A DNA stretch of 64,000 nucleotides, taken from positions 137 to 64,136 of the forward strand of contig NZ_AWZU01000003.1 in assembly GCF_000472385.1 (NCBI RefSeq), written 5' to 3'. The number at the start of each line of letters is the position of its first letter. The first letter of the stretch is position 1. Both the position numbers and the translations under genes were made by a program. This document shows positions 11,203-20,714 of the stretch, in pieces. This stretch comes from Bradyrhizobium sp. ARR65 (GTDB taxonomy: Bacteria > Pseudomonadota > Alphaproteobacteria > Rhizobiales > Xanthobacteraceae). The notes under the pieces are model-generated. The model saw only the letters and a list, made by a program, of their open reading frames with translations, had not been told where the DNA came from and searched no databases.

Positions 11203-11994
11203 CTACTCCGCCGGCACGGAGGTCGCGGCCGGATCGATCCTCGGCGTGCGCACGGCCTTGCGCATGTTACGCTTGATGAAGCGCGTGTCGTAACCGTTGA
11301 AGAGATGGCCCAGTAGGCCGCGGTCCAGGTCGGAGGTGCCGAACAGCCAGTCCATGATCGGGAAGGTGAGGTTCATATTCCGCTCCATCATGATCGATTG
11401 ATCGTGATGGGCCGTGTGATGGCGGCGGATGGTGTTCACAAGCGGCACGTTGCGGACGAACCAGTTCTCGTCGACGTGGCAGCAGAAATGCATGAACTCG
11501 TAGATCAGATACATCGACGTCGTCGTCGCGATGAGGAGCCATCCGACATTGGCCGAGACGATAGAACCGGCCGCAATCGCGAGCGGGATCGACATCAGGG
11601 TGAAGGTTGCCAGCGCGTAGGGCGGGAAGAAGGTCACCCGCCAGTCATGATGATCGGCGAAGCGCATCTCCTGATCGGTGAAGAACTGGTGATGCATCAG
11701 CGTGTGACGGTTATAGATTGCGCGGAATGCCCTGATCTGCGAGGGGCGGTGCATCACGTAACGGTGAATCCACCACTCGAAGAAATTCGCGCCAAGAAAA
11801 GCGACCGGCACGACGAGCAATTCCCAGGCCCGCAGGTCGCGAACATTGGCCAGATAGATGTAGAGCGCCGTGACGCCGATCGCATAGATGATGAAGACGT
11901 GAAGCCAACCGTTGTACCAGCCCGCCACGCGCTCGCGGTAGGTTGCGCGGTAGCGGCGCTGACGATCCGACATGGCGGTTGAAGCGAGTTCCAT
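11203..11994 (-). CDS. Fatty acid hydroxylase / sterol desaturase superfamily protein
   Basis: This is a di-iron membrane oxygenase of the C4-methylsterol oxidase/fatty acid hydroxylase superfamily. The 263-residue protein (ATG at 11994, preceded by GGGAGGA) has several membrane segments and the expected histidine clusters HRYVMHR, HTLMHH, HHDW and RRHHTAHHD, which bind the di-iron centre. The substrate cannot be told from sequence. It heads a three-gene operon with two small membrane proteins and is divergent from a DUF6166-like gene and an alcohol dehydrogenase. An 18-bp motif shared with the transporter promoter lies 46 bases upstream. Confidence 0.88.
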   Translation of the reverse strand: MELASTAMSDRQRRYRATYRERVAGWYNGWLHVFIIYAIGVTALYIYLANVRDLRAWELLVVPVAFLGANFFEWWIHRYVMHRPSQIRAFRAIYNRHTLMHHQFFTDQEMRFADHHDWRVTFFPPYALATFTLMSIPLAIAAGSIVSANVGWLLIATTTSMYLIYEFMHFCCHVDENWFVRNVPLVNTIRRHHTAHHDQSIMMERNMNLTFPIMDWLFGTSDLDRGLLGHLFNGYDTRFIKRNMRKAVRTPRIDPAATSVPAE

Positions 11995-12039
11995 GGCTGT
12001 CCTCCCAGTGCCAAACCAGGTCGATACTTGATCTTGCAA

Positions 12040-12061
12040 CTGACATATCACTGATGTATCA
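12040..12061 (-). promoter_or_regulatory. Candidate GntR operator, site 1
   Basis: The segment CTGACATATCACTGATGT (12040-12057) matches 16 of 18 positions with CTGACATATTACTGATAT at 15839-15856, in the same orientation and at a similar distance from a minus-strand start codon (46 versus 37 bases). Extended to 12061 it is an imperfect palindrome with eight-base arms and a five-base centre. The GntR/FCD regulator encoded between the two sites is the natural candidate to bind it. It also lies in the divergent promoter of the gene at 12098. Confidence 0.6.
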
Positions 12062-12097
12062 ATCGGGCAAGATGCTGGTTGCCGGAGGACGCGGGGC

Positions 12098-12421
12098 ATG
12101 AAGAAATTTTGTGGAGACCGCACCATCGACGGGATCGCGGTCACGGTGGACGGCCGTCCTCTCGATCAGAGGCTTGATCTCTGCCGGTACACCGCGAACG
12201 GCTTTGAATGGAGTTACGAGGGCGATGAGCCACGGCAGCTATCGCTCGCGATCTTGGCGGAGCACCTCAATGATGCGGTCGCCGCCAAAGCGCTCGTCGA
12301 GCCCTTCATGAAGGCCGTGGTGGCCAATTTCGGCAACGAATGGGAGATGAGCTCGGACGATATCGACGCCGCCGTGGCCGTGCTCAAGAAAGATCGCACC
12401 CCAGCGCGGGCGACATCCTGA
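12098..12421 (+). CDS. DUF6166-like small protein
   Basis: The 107-residue product begins MKKFCGDRTIDGIAVTVDG and contains GFEWSYEGDEPRQLSLAILAEHL, a pattern I recall from the uncharacterised DUF6166 family. There is no signal peptide or membrane segment, so it should be cytosolic. It lies divergent from the hydroxylase operon and 19 bases before the alcohol dehydrogenase, with which it probably forms an operon. Its function is unknown; the family resemblance is from memory and would need a profile search. Confidence 0.72.
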   Translation: MKKFCGDRTIDGIAVTVDGRPLDQRLDLCRYTANGFEWSYEGDEPRQLSLAILAEHLNDAVAAKALVEPFMKAVVANFGNEWEMSSDDIDAAVAVLKKDRTPARATS

Positions 12422-12440
12422 GAGAGGCGAGGGACGTTCG

Positions 12441-13550
12441 GTGGGGCTCACATACAAAGCGGCGGTCCTCCATGCGCCGAAGTCGCCGCTCACCATCGAA
12501 ACGGTCGAAGCGAGCGAATTTGCGCCGGACGATGTCCTCATCCGCATCAAGGCGGTCGGGCTTTGTCACACCGATCTCGAGGTGATTGAAGGCACCCTGC
12601 GCAATCCGATGCCCATCCTCCTTGGCCACGAGGCGGCCGGCATTGTCGAGCAGGTCGGAGCGAAGGCGCGCGGTATTTCCGTCGGCGACCACGTCGTTCT
12701 CTCCTGGAACCCGCATTGCGGTCATTGCTTCTATTGCGATCGTGATTTGCCGATCCTTTGCGAATCCTATCTTGGCCAGGCCTCGCGTGCCGTGCAGTTC
12801 GACGGGCGGAGCCGGGCCCGCTTGTCCGATGGGCGTGAGCTCAAGCACTTCATGTATCTCGGCGCGCTGGCCGAATACTGCATCGTGCCGGCACAGCAGG
12901 CGATCGTGGTTGAAAGAGAGCTGCCCTTCGACCAGGCGTGCCTGATCGGCTGCGGCGTCATGACCGGCGTTGGTGCCGCGCTCAACGTTGCGTCCATTCG
13001 CTATGGCGACAGCGTCATGGTGATCGGATGCGGCGCGGTCGGGCTCGCGGCCGTCCAGGGGGCTCGAATGGCGGGGGCGGGCGCCGTCATCGCCGTGGAT
13101 CTTGACGACAAGAAGCTCGATCTGGCGAAGCGACTTGGCGCAACGCATGCGATCAATGCCGCAAGCGACGATGTGATCGATCTCTCGCGTCAGTTGACCG
13201 GCGGCCGCGGAGTCGACGTGGTGTTGGAATCGGCGGGCAGCGGGCGCGCATTTCGTTTGACGACCGAGGCGGTGCGGCCCGGGGGCGAGGTCATCTGGCT
13301 GGGGAAGATCGATGTCGAACAAGACGTCGCGTTCCGCTGGGGCTCCCTGATGCAGGAGAAACGCATCAGACGTTCCAGCTATGGCGGGGCCCGGCCGCTG
13401 CGCGACTTTCCCATGCTGGCGCAAGCAGCGTTGGATGGCCGGCTCAAGCTGCATGAATTGATCACGGCCCGCATCTCGCTCGATGAGGTAAACGAAGGCT
13501 TCGAGGCCCTGCGCCGTGGCGCGGCGATCCGCAGCGTTGTCGTTTTTTGA
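12441..13550 (+). CDS. Zinc-dependent alcohol dehydrogenase (MDR superfamily)
   Basis: This probable NAD(P)-dependent alcohol/aldehyde oxidoreductase has 369 residues. Catalytic zinc ligands are visible as C42 and H63-E64 (GLCHTDLE and GHEAAG). The structural zinc is bound by C93, C96, C99 and C107. The Rossmann motif GCGAVGLAAVQGA starts near residue 196, and the acidic AVDLDDKK favours NAD. The start is a GTG at 12441. The ADH stop abuts the end of the convergent GntR gene with no spacer. Next to a membrane hydroxylase it could oxidise the alcohol made there, which is inference. Confidence 0.88.
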   Translation: MGLTYKAAVLHAPKSPLTIETVEASEFAPDDVLIRIKAVGLCHTDLEVIEGTLRNPMPILLGHEAAGIVEQVGAKARGISVGDHVVLSWNPHCGHCFYCDRDLPILCESYLGQASRAVQFDGRSRARLSDGRELKHFMYLGALAEYCIVPAQQAIVVERELPFDQACLIGCGVMTGVGAALNVASIRYGDSVMVIGCGAVGLAAVQGARMAGAGAVIAVDLDDKKLDLAKRLGATHAINAASDDVIDLSRQLTGGRGVDVVLESAGSGRAFRLTTEAVRPGGEVIWLGKIDVEQDVAFRWGSLMQEKRIRRSSYGGARPLRDFPMLAQAALDGRLKLHELITARISLDEVNEGFEALRRGAAIRSVVVF

Positions 13551-14300
13551 CTACGTCTCGATCGTCTTGCGCGTGAAGCTTTCGATGTAGTCCAGCAGAC
13601 GATCGGAGGCTTTCGCCGCCGCGCCCGGATCGCGCGCGGCAATGGCCTCGGCGACCTCGGCATGCAGGCGGGCCGACAGCGGCAAGTCCCCGACCTCGCG
13701 ATAATGCTGATACCAAAAGCGCCGAGACAGGCCGTGCATCAGGCCCATGGCGCGCGAGGCGAATTCGTTTCTTGCGCTATGGCTGACGAGCTCGTTGAAC
13801 TCGCGATCGAGCCGCATGAAGGCCATGTCATCGGCCTTGTCCGAAGCGCGGCGCATGTCCCTGGCGATGGCGGCGAATTGCGCGATCTCCTCTTCGGTTG
13901 CGCGCTCGGCTGCTCCCCGAGCCATCAGTCGCTCGAGCTCGCGCCGCACTTCAAGCAGGCGCATCTGTCTCTTGATGTTGATCTGCGAAACCAGAATGCC
14001 GCGCCGTGGCAGGATGACGATAAGCCCGTCGCGGGCCAGTCGCTGCAGCGCCTCACGGATTGGCGTGCGCCCGATGGCCAGCTTTGCGGCCAGCGACTGC
14101 TCCGAGAGGACCGTCTCGGGCGGCAACGCAAGGGTGACGATCAGTTCCTCGATTTGCCGATACGCGCGGTCGGTCAGCGTTTCCGGCTCCTCGGCTTGGT
14201 GCTCCGCGCCGCCACCCGTATCGGACGGGATCATCTTCCGCGTCCCGGATCTGCCATGTTTGGTGGTGCGGGCCCGCCCGGTTCGCCTGTCCGCGGCCAT
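13551..14300 (-). CDS. GntR-family regulator with FCD domain
   Basis: The 249-residue protein (ATG at 14300, GGGAGA upstream) has an N-terminal winged helix-turn-helix (about residues 47-110, with LTDRAYRQIEELIVTLALPP and IGRTPIREALQRLARDGLI) and a C-terminal FCD ligand-binding domain, whose typical metal-binding residues include the D and H of the RLDREFNELVSHSA region. FCD regulators usually respond to small carboxylic acids. It lies between the alcohol dehydrogenase and the MFS transporter. The two matching upstream motifs at 12040 and 15839 are its likely binding sites. Confidence 0.88.
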   Translation of the reverse strand: MAADRRTGRARTTKHGRSGTRKMIPSDTGGGAEHQAEEPETLTDRAYRQIEELIVTLALPPETVLSEQSLAAKLAIGRTPIREALQRLARDGLIVILPRRGILVSQINIKRQMRLLEVRRELERLMARGAAERATEEEIAQFAAIARDMRRASDKADDMAFMRLDREFNELVSHSARNEFASRAMGLMHGLSRRFWYQHYREVGDLPLSARLHAEVAEAIAARDPGAAAKASDRLLDYIESFTRKTIET

Positions 14301-14396
14301 TTGCTGTGATTCTCCCTTCGCTCGCCACGATATTCCACGCGTGACGAGGAGGGTCAATTGGTCGCGGTGCAAGACGCGCTTGCGGCAGCCGGCTCG

Positions 14397-15802
14397 TCAG
14401 TGCGAAATGCTTTCGAGTGTCCGCCCCTTGGTTTCTTCGCCCAGGAGAAGCACGGCGAGAGCGGCCAAGCCGAAGGCCCCCGCGCCGAGCGCGAAAACGC
14501 CGGACTGACCGGCGGCCGGCAGAATGAACCCGATCAGCGAGGGATCGATCAGAGAGCCAATGCGCCCGACGGCCGAAGCAAACCCCGTGCCCGTTGCGCG
14601 AACGTGGGTGGGGTAGAGCTCAGGTGTGTAGGCGTAGAGGGCCGACCACATTCCGAAGGCGCAGAATTGCATGCAGAGGCCGGCAATGATCAGTTGGACC
14701 TGATCCGCTGCAGCCCCATAGAAGTAGCAGGCGATGGCGGCGCCGAGCAGCGCGCCGATCAGCGTCGGTTTCCGTCCGAGGCTTTCGATCAGCCACGCCG
14801 CGGTCAGAAAACCCGGAATGCCGGCCAGCGAGATCACGATCGTGTAGGAGACCGATTTGGTCACTGGAAAGCCCTTGGCCTGCAGCAGCGCGCCGAGCCA
14901 GGTGGTCAGGCCGTAGAAGCCGAGCAGCGCGAAGAACCAGAGGCTCCACAGCATCAGGGTACGCTGTGCGTAGCCAGCGGCGAACAATGTGGATAGGCCG
15001 CGCGTGTTACGTGCCTCGACGAATTGCGGTGAAGGCGCCGGCAGCGCCGCGCCATCGAGCCGCTGCGAGATCTTGGCTTCAATGTCGGACATCACTTTGT
15101 CGGCGCCGGCGATATCGCCACGGCTGGCGAGCCAGCGCGGCGATTCCGGGACGTAGCGGCGCACGATCAGGACGAAAATCGCCGGCACGCCCTGCAGGAT
15201 GAACACCCATCGCCAATCAGCGACCGAGAGCACGGCGAAGGTCAGAAGGCCCGACGCGACAAAGCCGATCGGCCAGAAGCCTTCCAGCAGGGCAATGTAT
15301 CGCCCGCGTTGCTTGGCCGGAATGAACTCGGACACATCGATTGCGCGACCGGAAATTCCATGCCCATGCCGAAGCCGAGCAGAACGCGGGCGGCTGCAAG
15401 CGCCTCCACTGATGGTGCAAGCCCGCAGAGAATGCTGCCCAATCCCCAGAAGATCATGCTGATTTGAAATACGCGCGTGCGACCGAAGCGATCTGCCAAC
15501 AGCCCGGCAGAGGCGGCGCCCACGAACATGCCAAGGAAACTCATGCCCGAGAGCAGGCCGGTCTGTGCCGTCGAGAGGCCGAAACCCTGCCGGATCGAGC
15601 CTAGAATGAAGGTGAGCGCACCGAGATCCATGCTGTCGAAGAACCAGGCGGTGGCGATGATGGCGAAGATGCTCCGCTGATAGGAGGTGAGCGGCAACCG
15701 CTCCAGGCGGGCAGCGATGGCCGAGGTGTGCGCTGCTGAATCCGCAGCATCCATAACCGGCCGCGCCAAATCAATGGAGCCGCCCGTCGTCAAGCTACTC
15801 AT
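14397..15802 (-). pseudogene. MFS transporter interrupted by a one-base frameshift
   Basis: Two overlapping frames together make one MFS protein of about 468 residues. The upstream frame runs from the ATG at 15802 (GGGGAGGA upstream) to GMGMEFPVAQSM. The rest, from VSEFIPAKQRGRYIALLEGF, continues in another frame to 14397. Restoring a G between 15334 and 15335 rejoins them as a twelve-helix metabolite:H+ symporter-like protein with the GLLADRFGRTRVF loop motif. It is either a recent pseudogene or a sequencing error. The promoter carries the second copy of the putative GntR operator. Confidence 0.82.
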
Positions 15803-15838
15803 AGTCGTCCTCCCCGGAATGTTTTGTTTTGTATATAT

Positions 15839-15856
15839 CTGACATATTACTGATAT
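15839..15856 (-). promoter_or_regulatory. Candidate GntR operator, site 2
   Basis: This is the second copy of the 18-bp motif (CTGACATATTACTGATAT), 37 bases upstream of the transporter start and next to a TATATA sequence that could be the -10 region on the minus strand. It matches site 1 at 12040 in 16 of 18 positions. The remaining interval to 16186 shows no gene I can support. Confidence 0.6.
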
Positions 15857-16186
15857 TCATGCCGACGGGCAACAGCAGCCTCGATCGCCCGGGCGTGCGG
15901 ACGCCCGGCGGGTCGGCCTGCGCGTAACTCGTTGTCTCAGTTCGTTTTTAGGAGGCGGCTCGCTGCCGAGCCGTCTCCCGTCGCGTCAAGGCGCGGGCGA
16001 TGTTGGGCATGAGAGCGCCGGTGCATGTGCGCGTATCACCGCCCCGATATGGGCCGACCGCCGCCTTGGCTGCTGAAATGGTCAGTGGGATTGGGGTATC
16101 GTTGAACCTTCGCAACCTATGTGCGTTGACGGGAACTGCCGCACCTCGCACGCCCAAGGTCGGCAGCACGGCCGATCGAGGGACGC

Positions 16187-17515
16187 ATGTTGGTTCGACC
16201 ATATTGGACAGCGTGGGCCTGTTGCGCGAGCATGCTTGTTGCGCCGGCTGCCTGGGCCCAGAACCCGCCTGCCGCGCCGCCCGCAGTGGGAGTGGTTGCG
16301 GCAACTCCTCGGCCCATGACGGAAACGGAGCAGTTTCTGGGCAGGATCGAGGCGGTGCGCCACGTCGATGTTGTCGCCCGCGTGACCGCCTTTCTCGAAA
16401 AACGGCTGTTCACTGAAGGCGGCGAGGTCAAGACCGGCGATGAGCTCTATGAGCTGGAAAAGGGGCCTTTCCAGGCCGACTTGGCCGCGAAAGAGGCCGC
16501 GGTTGCCCAGCTACAAGCGACCCTGGAAAATGCCAAGCTGACCACGCAGCGCGCCGAAGCGCTCCTCAAAGGGCCCGCCGGGCTGCAGTCCAACTACGAC
16601 GCCGCCATTGCGAACCAGCGCAGTCTGGAGGCCCAGGTCAAGGCGGCGCAGGCGCAGGTCCAGGCCTCACAGATCAATCTCGGCTATACTGACATCACTT
16701 CGCCGATCGACGGGAAGATCGGGCGAACCTCGGTGACCGAGGGCAATGTGGTCAGTCCGTCGTCCGGCGTACTCACGACCATCGTCAGCCAGGATCCCAT
16801 GTATGTGACGTTCCCGGTGTCGGTGCGCGAGGCACTGGTCTTGCGCGATCGTTATGTGCCGCGCGGCGGGTTCAATGCCGTGGTCATTCGCCTGCAACTC
16901 CCGAACGGCCGCATGTATGGCAGCACAGGCCGTCTCAATTTTGCGAACAACACGATCACGACCAACACCGACACCATTACCCTACGCGGCGAAATCGCGA
17001 ATCCGGCCGTCCAGGAGGTGAAAGGCAGCGGCACACCCGTTCGCGAGTTGTTCGATGGTGAGTTCGTCACTGTGCTGCTCGAAGGCGTGCAGCCGATCGA
17101 GGTGCTGGCGGTGCCGCGCGCCGCCGTGCTCTCGGACCAGCAGGGCAGTTACGTGTTTGTGGTCGGCAACGACAGTACGGCACAGCAGCGCCGCATCCAG
17201 GTCGGCCAGTCCACCGCGACGCTCGCAGGCGTGATCAGCGGGTTGCAACAGGGCGAGCGCGTCGTCGTCGAAGGGCTGCAGCGGGTGAGGGCTGGCGCCA
17301 AAGTGGCGCCGGGGCCGGCGAGCGCGCAGGTGCAGGCGCTCATGGAGGAGAGTGCGCACGGCAGCAGCGGAGATGAAGGCTCGACCGGCGATGGGCGCCA
17401 AGGTGCTGCGCCTGGCATCGGCGGCGGTGGCGCTTCAACCGTGGGTAACGCAACGAGCGCTCCGCAGCGAGGCAACGATCCCGCGCCCCCAAGTGGTTCC
17501 GGCGGCGGACGCTGA
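16187..17515 (+). CDS. RND efflux periplasmic adaptor subunit
   Basis: This is the membrane fusion protein of a tripartite efflux pump. The 442-residue product has an N-terminal signal peptide ending near AWAQ, a biotinyl-lipoyl-like half ([29 protein letters not shown]), a coiled-coil hairpin at about residues 100-165, the second lipoyl half ([21 protein letters not shown]) and beta-barrel domains to about residue 370. The last 60 residues are an unusual Gly/Ser/Pro-rich tail. It is followed one base later by the pump gene. No outer-membrane factor is encoded nearby. Confidence 0.93.
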   Translation: MLVRPYWTAWACCASMLVAPAAWAQNPPAAPPAVGVVAATPRPMTETEQFLGRIEAVRHVDVVARVTAFLEKRLFTEGGEVKTGDELYELEKGPFQADLAAKEAAVAQLQATLENAKLTTQRAEALLKGPAGLQSNYDAAIANQRSLEAQVKAAQAQVQASQINLGYTDITSPIDGKIGRTSVTEGNVVSPSSGVLTTIVSQDPMYVTFPVSVREALVLRDRYVPRGGFNAVVIRLQLPNGRMYGSTGRLNFANNTITTNTDTITLRGEIANPAVQEVKGSGTPVRELFDGEFVTVLLEGVQPIEVLAVPRAAVLSDQQGSYVFVVGNDSTAQQRRIQVGQSTATLAGVISGLQQGERVVVEGLQRVRAGAKVAPGPASAQVQALMEESAHGSSGDEGSTGDGRQGAAPGIGGGGASTVGNATSAPQRGNDPAPPSGSGGGR

Positions 17516-17516
17516 C

Positions 17517-20500
17517 ATGATCTCGTCCGTCTTCATCGATCGTCCGCGGCTTGCCATCGTCATCGCATTTGTCATCACGATTGCGGGAGCGTTAGCGCTG
17601 TTGCGCATTCCGGTCGCGCAATTTCCTGACATCGTGCCGCCGCAGGTGACGGTCTCGGGCATGTTTCCGGGCGCATCCGCAGCGGTGGTCGAGTCGAGCG
17701 TCGCTCAGCCGCTCGAAGCGCAGATCGTCGGCGTCGACCAGATGCTTTACATGAAGTCGACGAGCGGCAGCGACGGCAGCTACAATCTGACTGTATCCTT
17801 TGCGCTCGGGACAGACCCGAACATCGATACTGTCAACGTCAACAACCGGGTGCAGACCGCGCTCTCGCAACTGCCCTCCGAGGTGCAGGCCCAAGGATTG
17901 ACCGTTCAGAAGCGCTCGTCGGCAGTGCTGCAGTTCCTGGTGCTCTACAGCGAGAACGGGCAGCAGGATCCGCTGTTCATCACCAACTACGCCATCATCA
18001 ATCTGCTCGACGCCATTTCGCGCACGCCCGGCGTTGGCCAGGCGAACCTGTTTGCGCGCATGAATTATTCGATGCGGATCTGGTTCGACACCCAGCGGCT
18101 GACGAGCCTCAACCTGGCGCCGAGCGACGTCATCAACGCAATCCGAGCGCAAAGCGTCCAGGCACCGGTGGGGCGGATCGGTGCGCGTCCGATCAGCGAT
18201 CAGCAACAGTTCCAGTTCAATGTCCAGACCCAGGGCCGGCTCGCCACCGCAGAGCAATTCGGCGACATCGTATTGCGGGCCAATCCGGATGGTTCGGTGC
18301 TGCGTGTCCACGACGTCGCGCGCGTCGAAATCGGCGCGCAGAACCTCGACAGTGAAGCGCGAATCGACGGCAAGCCGGGAGTACCGATCGGTATTTATCT
18401 GGCGCCCGGTGCCAACGCGGTCTCGACTGCGAATGCAGTGGGGGCAACCTTGGAAAGGTTGTCGGTGCGCTTTCCCGAGGGATTGAAATATCGCGTGGTG
18501 CACGATTCCACCACCTTCGTGCGCGACACGATCCGCGAGGTTTTGCGAACGCTGGCTGAAGCCTTCGTGCTGGTCGTGATCGTCGTCTTCCTCTTCCTCG
18601 GCAATCTGCGCGCCACCATCATCCCATCCATCGCAGTACCGGTCAGCCTGATCGGAGCCTTCGCTGTGCTTCTGGCCATCGGCTATTCCGCCAACACGGT
18701 CTCGCTGCTCGCGATGGTGCTGGCCATCGGCATCGTCGTCGATGACGCCATCGTCGTCGTGGAGAATGTCGAGCGCGTGATGGAGGAGGAGCCGCAGCTT
18801 TCGCCGGCGGAAGCTGCGAAGAAGGCCATGGCGCAGATCACCGCGCCGATCATCGCGATCAGCCTGGTGCTGCTTTCGGTGTTTGTGCCGATCGCATTCA
18901 TTCCGGGAATTTCGGGCACGTTGTTTCGGCAGTTCGCGGTGACCATCAGCGCCGCGATGACGATCTCGGCCATCAATGCGCTGACGCTTTCGCCCGCGCT
19001 CTGCGCGCTATTCCTGCGCCACACCGGACCGCGCCGCGGCATCATGGGGCGAGTGCTCGGCGGCATCGACTGGGTGCGCGATCGTTATGCGGGTGGGGTG
19101 CGGCGCCTCGTTCGTATTGCCATCCTTTCCCTGCTGCTCGTGGCGCTCGTCGGCGCCGGCGCATTCGGCATTTCCCTGATCACGCCCACGGGTTTCCTGC
19201 CGGAGGAGGATCAGGGCGCGTTCTTCGTGATGGTGCAGCTACCAGACGGCGCCTCGGTGCCGCGAACCAGCGAGGTCGCAGGGCAGGTTGAGGACAAGTT
19301 GCGCCAGTTCGATGGGGTGGATCACGTGCTTTCGATCATCGGCTTTTCGCTGCTCGACGGCGTCGCCGAACCGAACGCCGCGTTGCTTGTTGTCCGCCTG
19401 AAGCCCTTTGCCGAGCGTACCAGCGTCGACCAATCCGCGCAGGCGCTGATCGGGAAGGCGTTTGCCACCGGCAGCCAGATACGGCAAGCCAATATCCTCG
19501 CCTTCAATCTGCCGCCCATCATCGGGCTCTCGACCAGCGGCGGATTCGAATATCAGCTCGAGGCCTTGGAGGGACAGGATCCCACCGACATGAACAGCGT
19601 GATGAGCGGGCTGATCGCCGCGGCGAACCAGGATCCACGGCTAACGCACGTATTCTCGACCTTCTCGGCCAGCAACCCGTCCATCTATCTCAACATCGAT
19701 CGCGCCAAGGCGCAAGCGCTCGGGCTTAACATGAGCGACGTGTTTACGGCGCTGCAGGCCACGCTTGGCGGTTTTTACGTCAATAACTTCAATCTTTTCG
19801 GTCGCACCTGGCAGGTCAATATCCAAGGCGAAGCGCAGAACCGCGCCGATATTTCCGCGCTATGGCAGATCTACATCCGAAATGCCCGCAACGAGATGGT
19901 GCCGCTGCGCTCGATCGCAGCCGCGAAAATAGTGCTCGGCCCGCAGGTCATCAGCCGCTACAACAATGATCGTTCCATCACCATTAATGGCTCACCTGGC
20001 CCCGGGGTCTCATCCGGCACCGCCATCGCCGCCATGCAGGAGATCTCCGACAAGACGCTGCCGGCAGGTTACTCCTTTGAGTGGACCGGAACGGCGTTCC
20101 AGGAGCAGCAGGCGGCCGGCCAGACCGGCATCATTCTCAGTCTTGCTCTCCTGTTCGCCTATCTGTTCCTGGTGGCGCTTTACGAAAGCTGGACGATTCC
20201 GATTCCGGTGTTGCTGTCGGTGGTGGTGGGCGTATTGGGATCCTTTGTCGCGATCCAAGTGGCGCGACTCAATCTCGATCTCTATGCGCAGATCGGGCTC
20301 GTGGTGCTGATCGCCCTTGCTGCGAAGAACGGTATCCTCATCGTCGAATTCGCCAAGGAGCAACGCGAGGCGGGACTTTCTATCGTGGATGCTGCGGAGC
20401 TCGGCGCGCGGATGCGCTTCCGCGCGGTGATGATGACGTCGATCGCTTTCATTCTCGGCCTCGTCCCGCTGGTCGTCGCAACCGGCGCGGCGCAGCTGAG

Positions 20501-20660
20501 CCGCCGCGCGGTGGGCACCGCCGTGTTCGGAGGAATGCTCGCCGCGAGCTCTCTCGGCATCTTCCTGATCCCGATGCTGTACGTTGTTTTCCAACGGATG
20601 CGGGAATGGGTGAAGGCGCGGTTCGGGTCGAGGCGAGCGCGCGCGCAGGCCGCGGAATAG
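17517..20660 (+). CDS. RND multidrug efflux permease (HAE1 type)
   Basis: This is the proton-driven inner-membrane pump of a tripartite efflux system. The start at the ATG at 17517, one base after the adaptor stop, gives 1047 residues, the standard AcrB-like length. It opens [15 protein letters not shown] and has two repeats of a first helix plus large periplasmic loop. The central helix [17 protein letters not shown] holds the two aspartates of the proton relay. It pairs with the preceding adaptor. No local TetR-type regulator is present; substrates cannot be predicted. Confidence 0.95.
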   Translation: MISSVFIDRPRLAIVIAFVITIAGALALLRIPVAQFPDIVPPQVTVSGMFPGASAAVVESSVAQPLEAQIVGVDQMLYMKSTSGSDGSYNLTVSFALGTDPNIDTVNVNNRVQTALSQLPSEVQAQGLTVQKRSSAVLQFLVLYSENGQQDPLFITNYAIINLLDAISRTPGVGQANLFARMNYSMRIWFDTQRLTSLNLAPSDVINAIRAQSVQAPVGRIGARPISDQQQFQFNVQTQGRLATAEQFGDIVLRANPDGSVLRVHDVARVEIGAQNLDSEARIDGKPGVPIGIYLAPGANAVSTANAVGATLERLSVRFPEGLKYRVVHDSTTFVRDTIREVLRTLAEAFVLVVIVVFLFLGNLRATIIPSIAVPVSLIGAFAVLLAIGYSANTVSLLAMVLAIGIVVDDAIVVVENVERVMEEEPQLSPAEAAKKAMAQITAPIIAISLVLLSVFVPIAFIPGISGTLFRQFAVTISAAMTISAINALTLSPALCALFLRHTGPRRGIMGRVLGGIDWVRDRYAGGVRRLVRIAILSLLLVALVGAGAFGISLITPTGFLPEEDQGAFFVMVQLPDGASVPRTSEVAGQVEDKLRQFDGVDHVLSIIGFSLLDGVAEPNAALLVVRLKPFAERTSVDQSAQALIGKAFATGSQIRQANILAFNLPPIIGLSTSGGFEYQLEALEGQDPTDMNSVMSGLIAAANQDPRLTHVFSTFSASNPSIYLNIDRAKAQALGLNMSDVFTALQATLGGFYVNNFNLFGRTWQVNIQGEAQNRADISALWQIYIRNARNEMVPLRSIAAAKIVLGPQVISRYNNDRSITINGSPGPGVSSGTAIAAMQEISDKTLPAGYSFEWTGTAFQEQQAAGQTGIILSLALLFAYLFLVALYESWTIPIPVLLSVVVGVLGSFVAIQVARLNLDLYAQIGLVVLIALAAKNGILIVEFAKEQREAGLSIVDAAELGARMRFRAVMMTSIAFILGLVPLVVATGAAQLSRRAVGTAVFGGMLAASSLGIFLIPMLYVVFQRMREWVKARFGSRRARAQAAE

Positions 20661-20714
20661 GGGCGGCGGGCCGCAAACGTGGCGTATCGGCAGCATCGCT
20701 GAAGTGGAAGGCCG

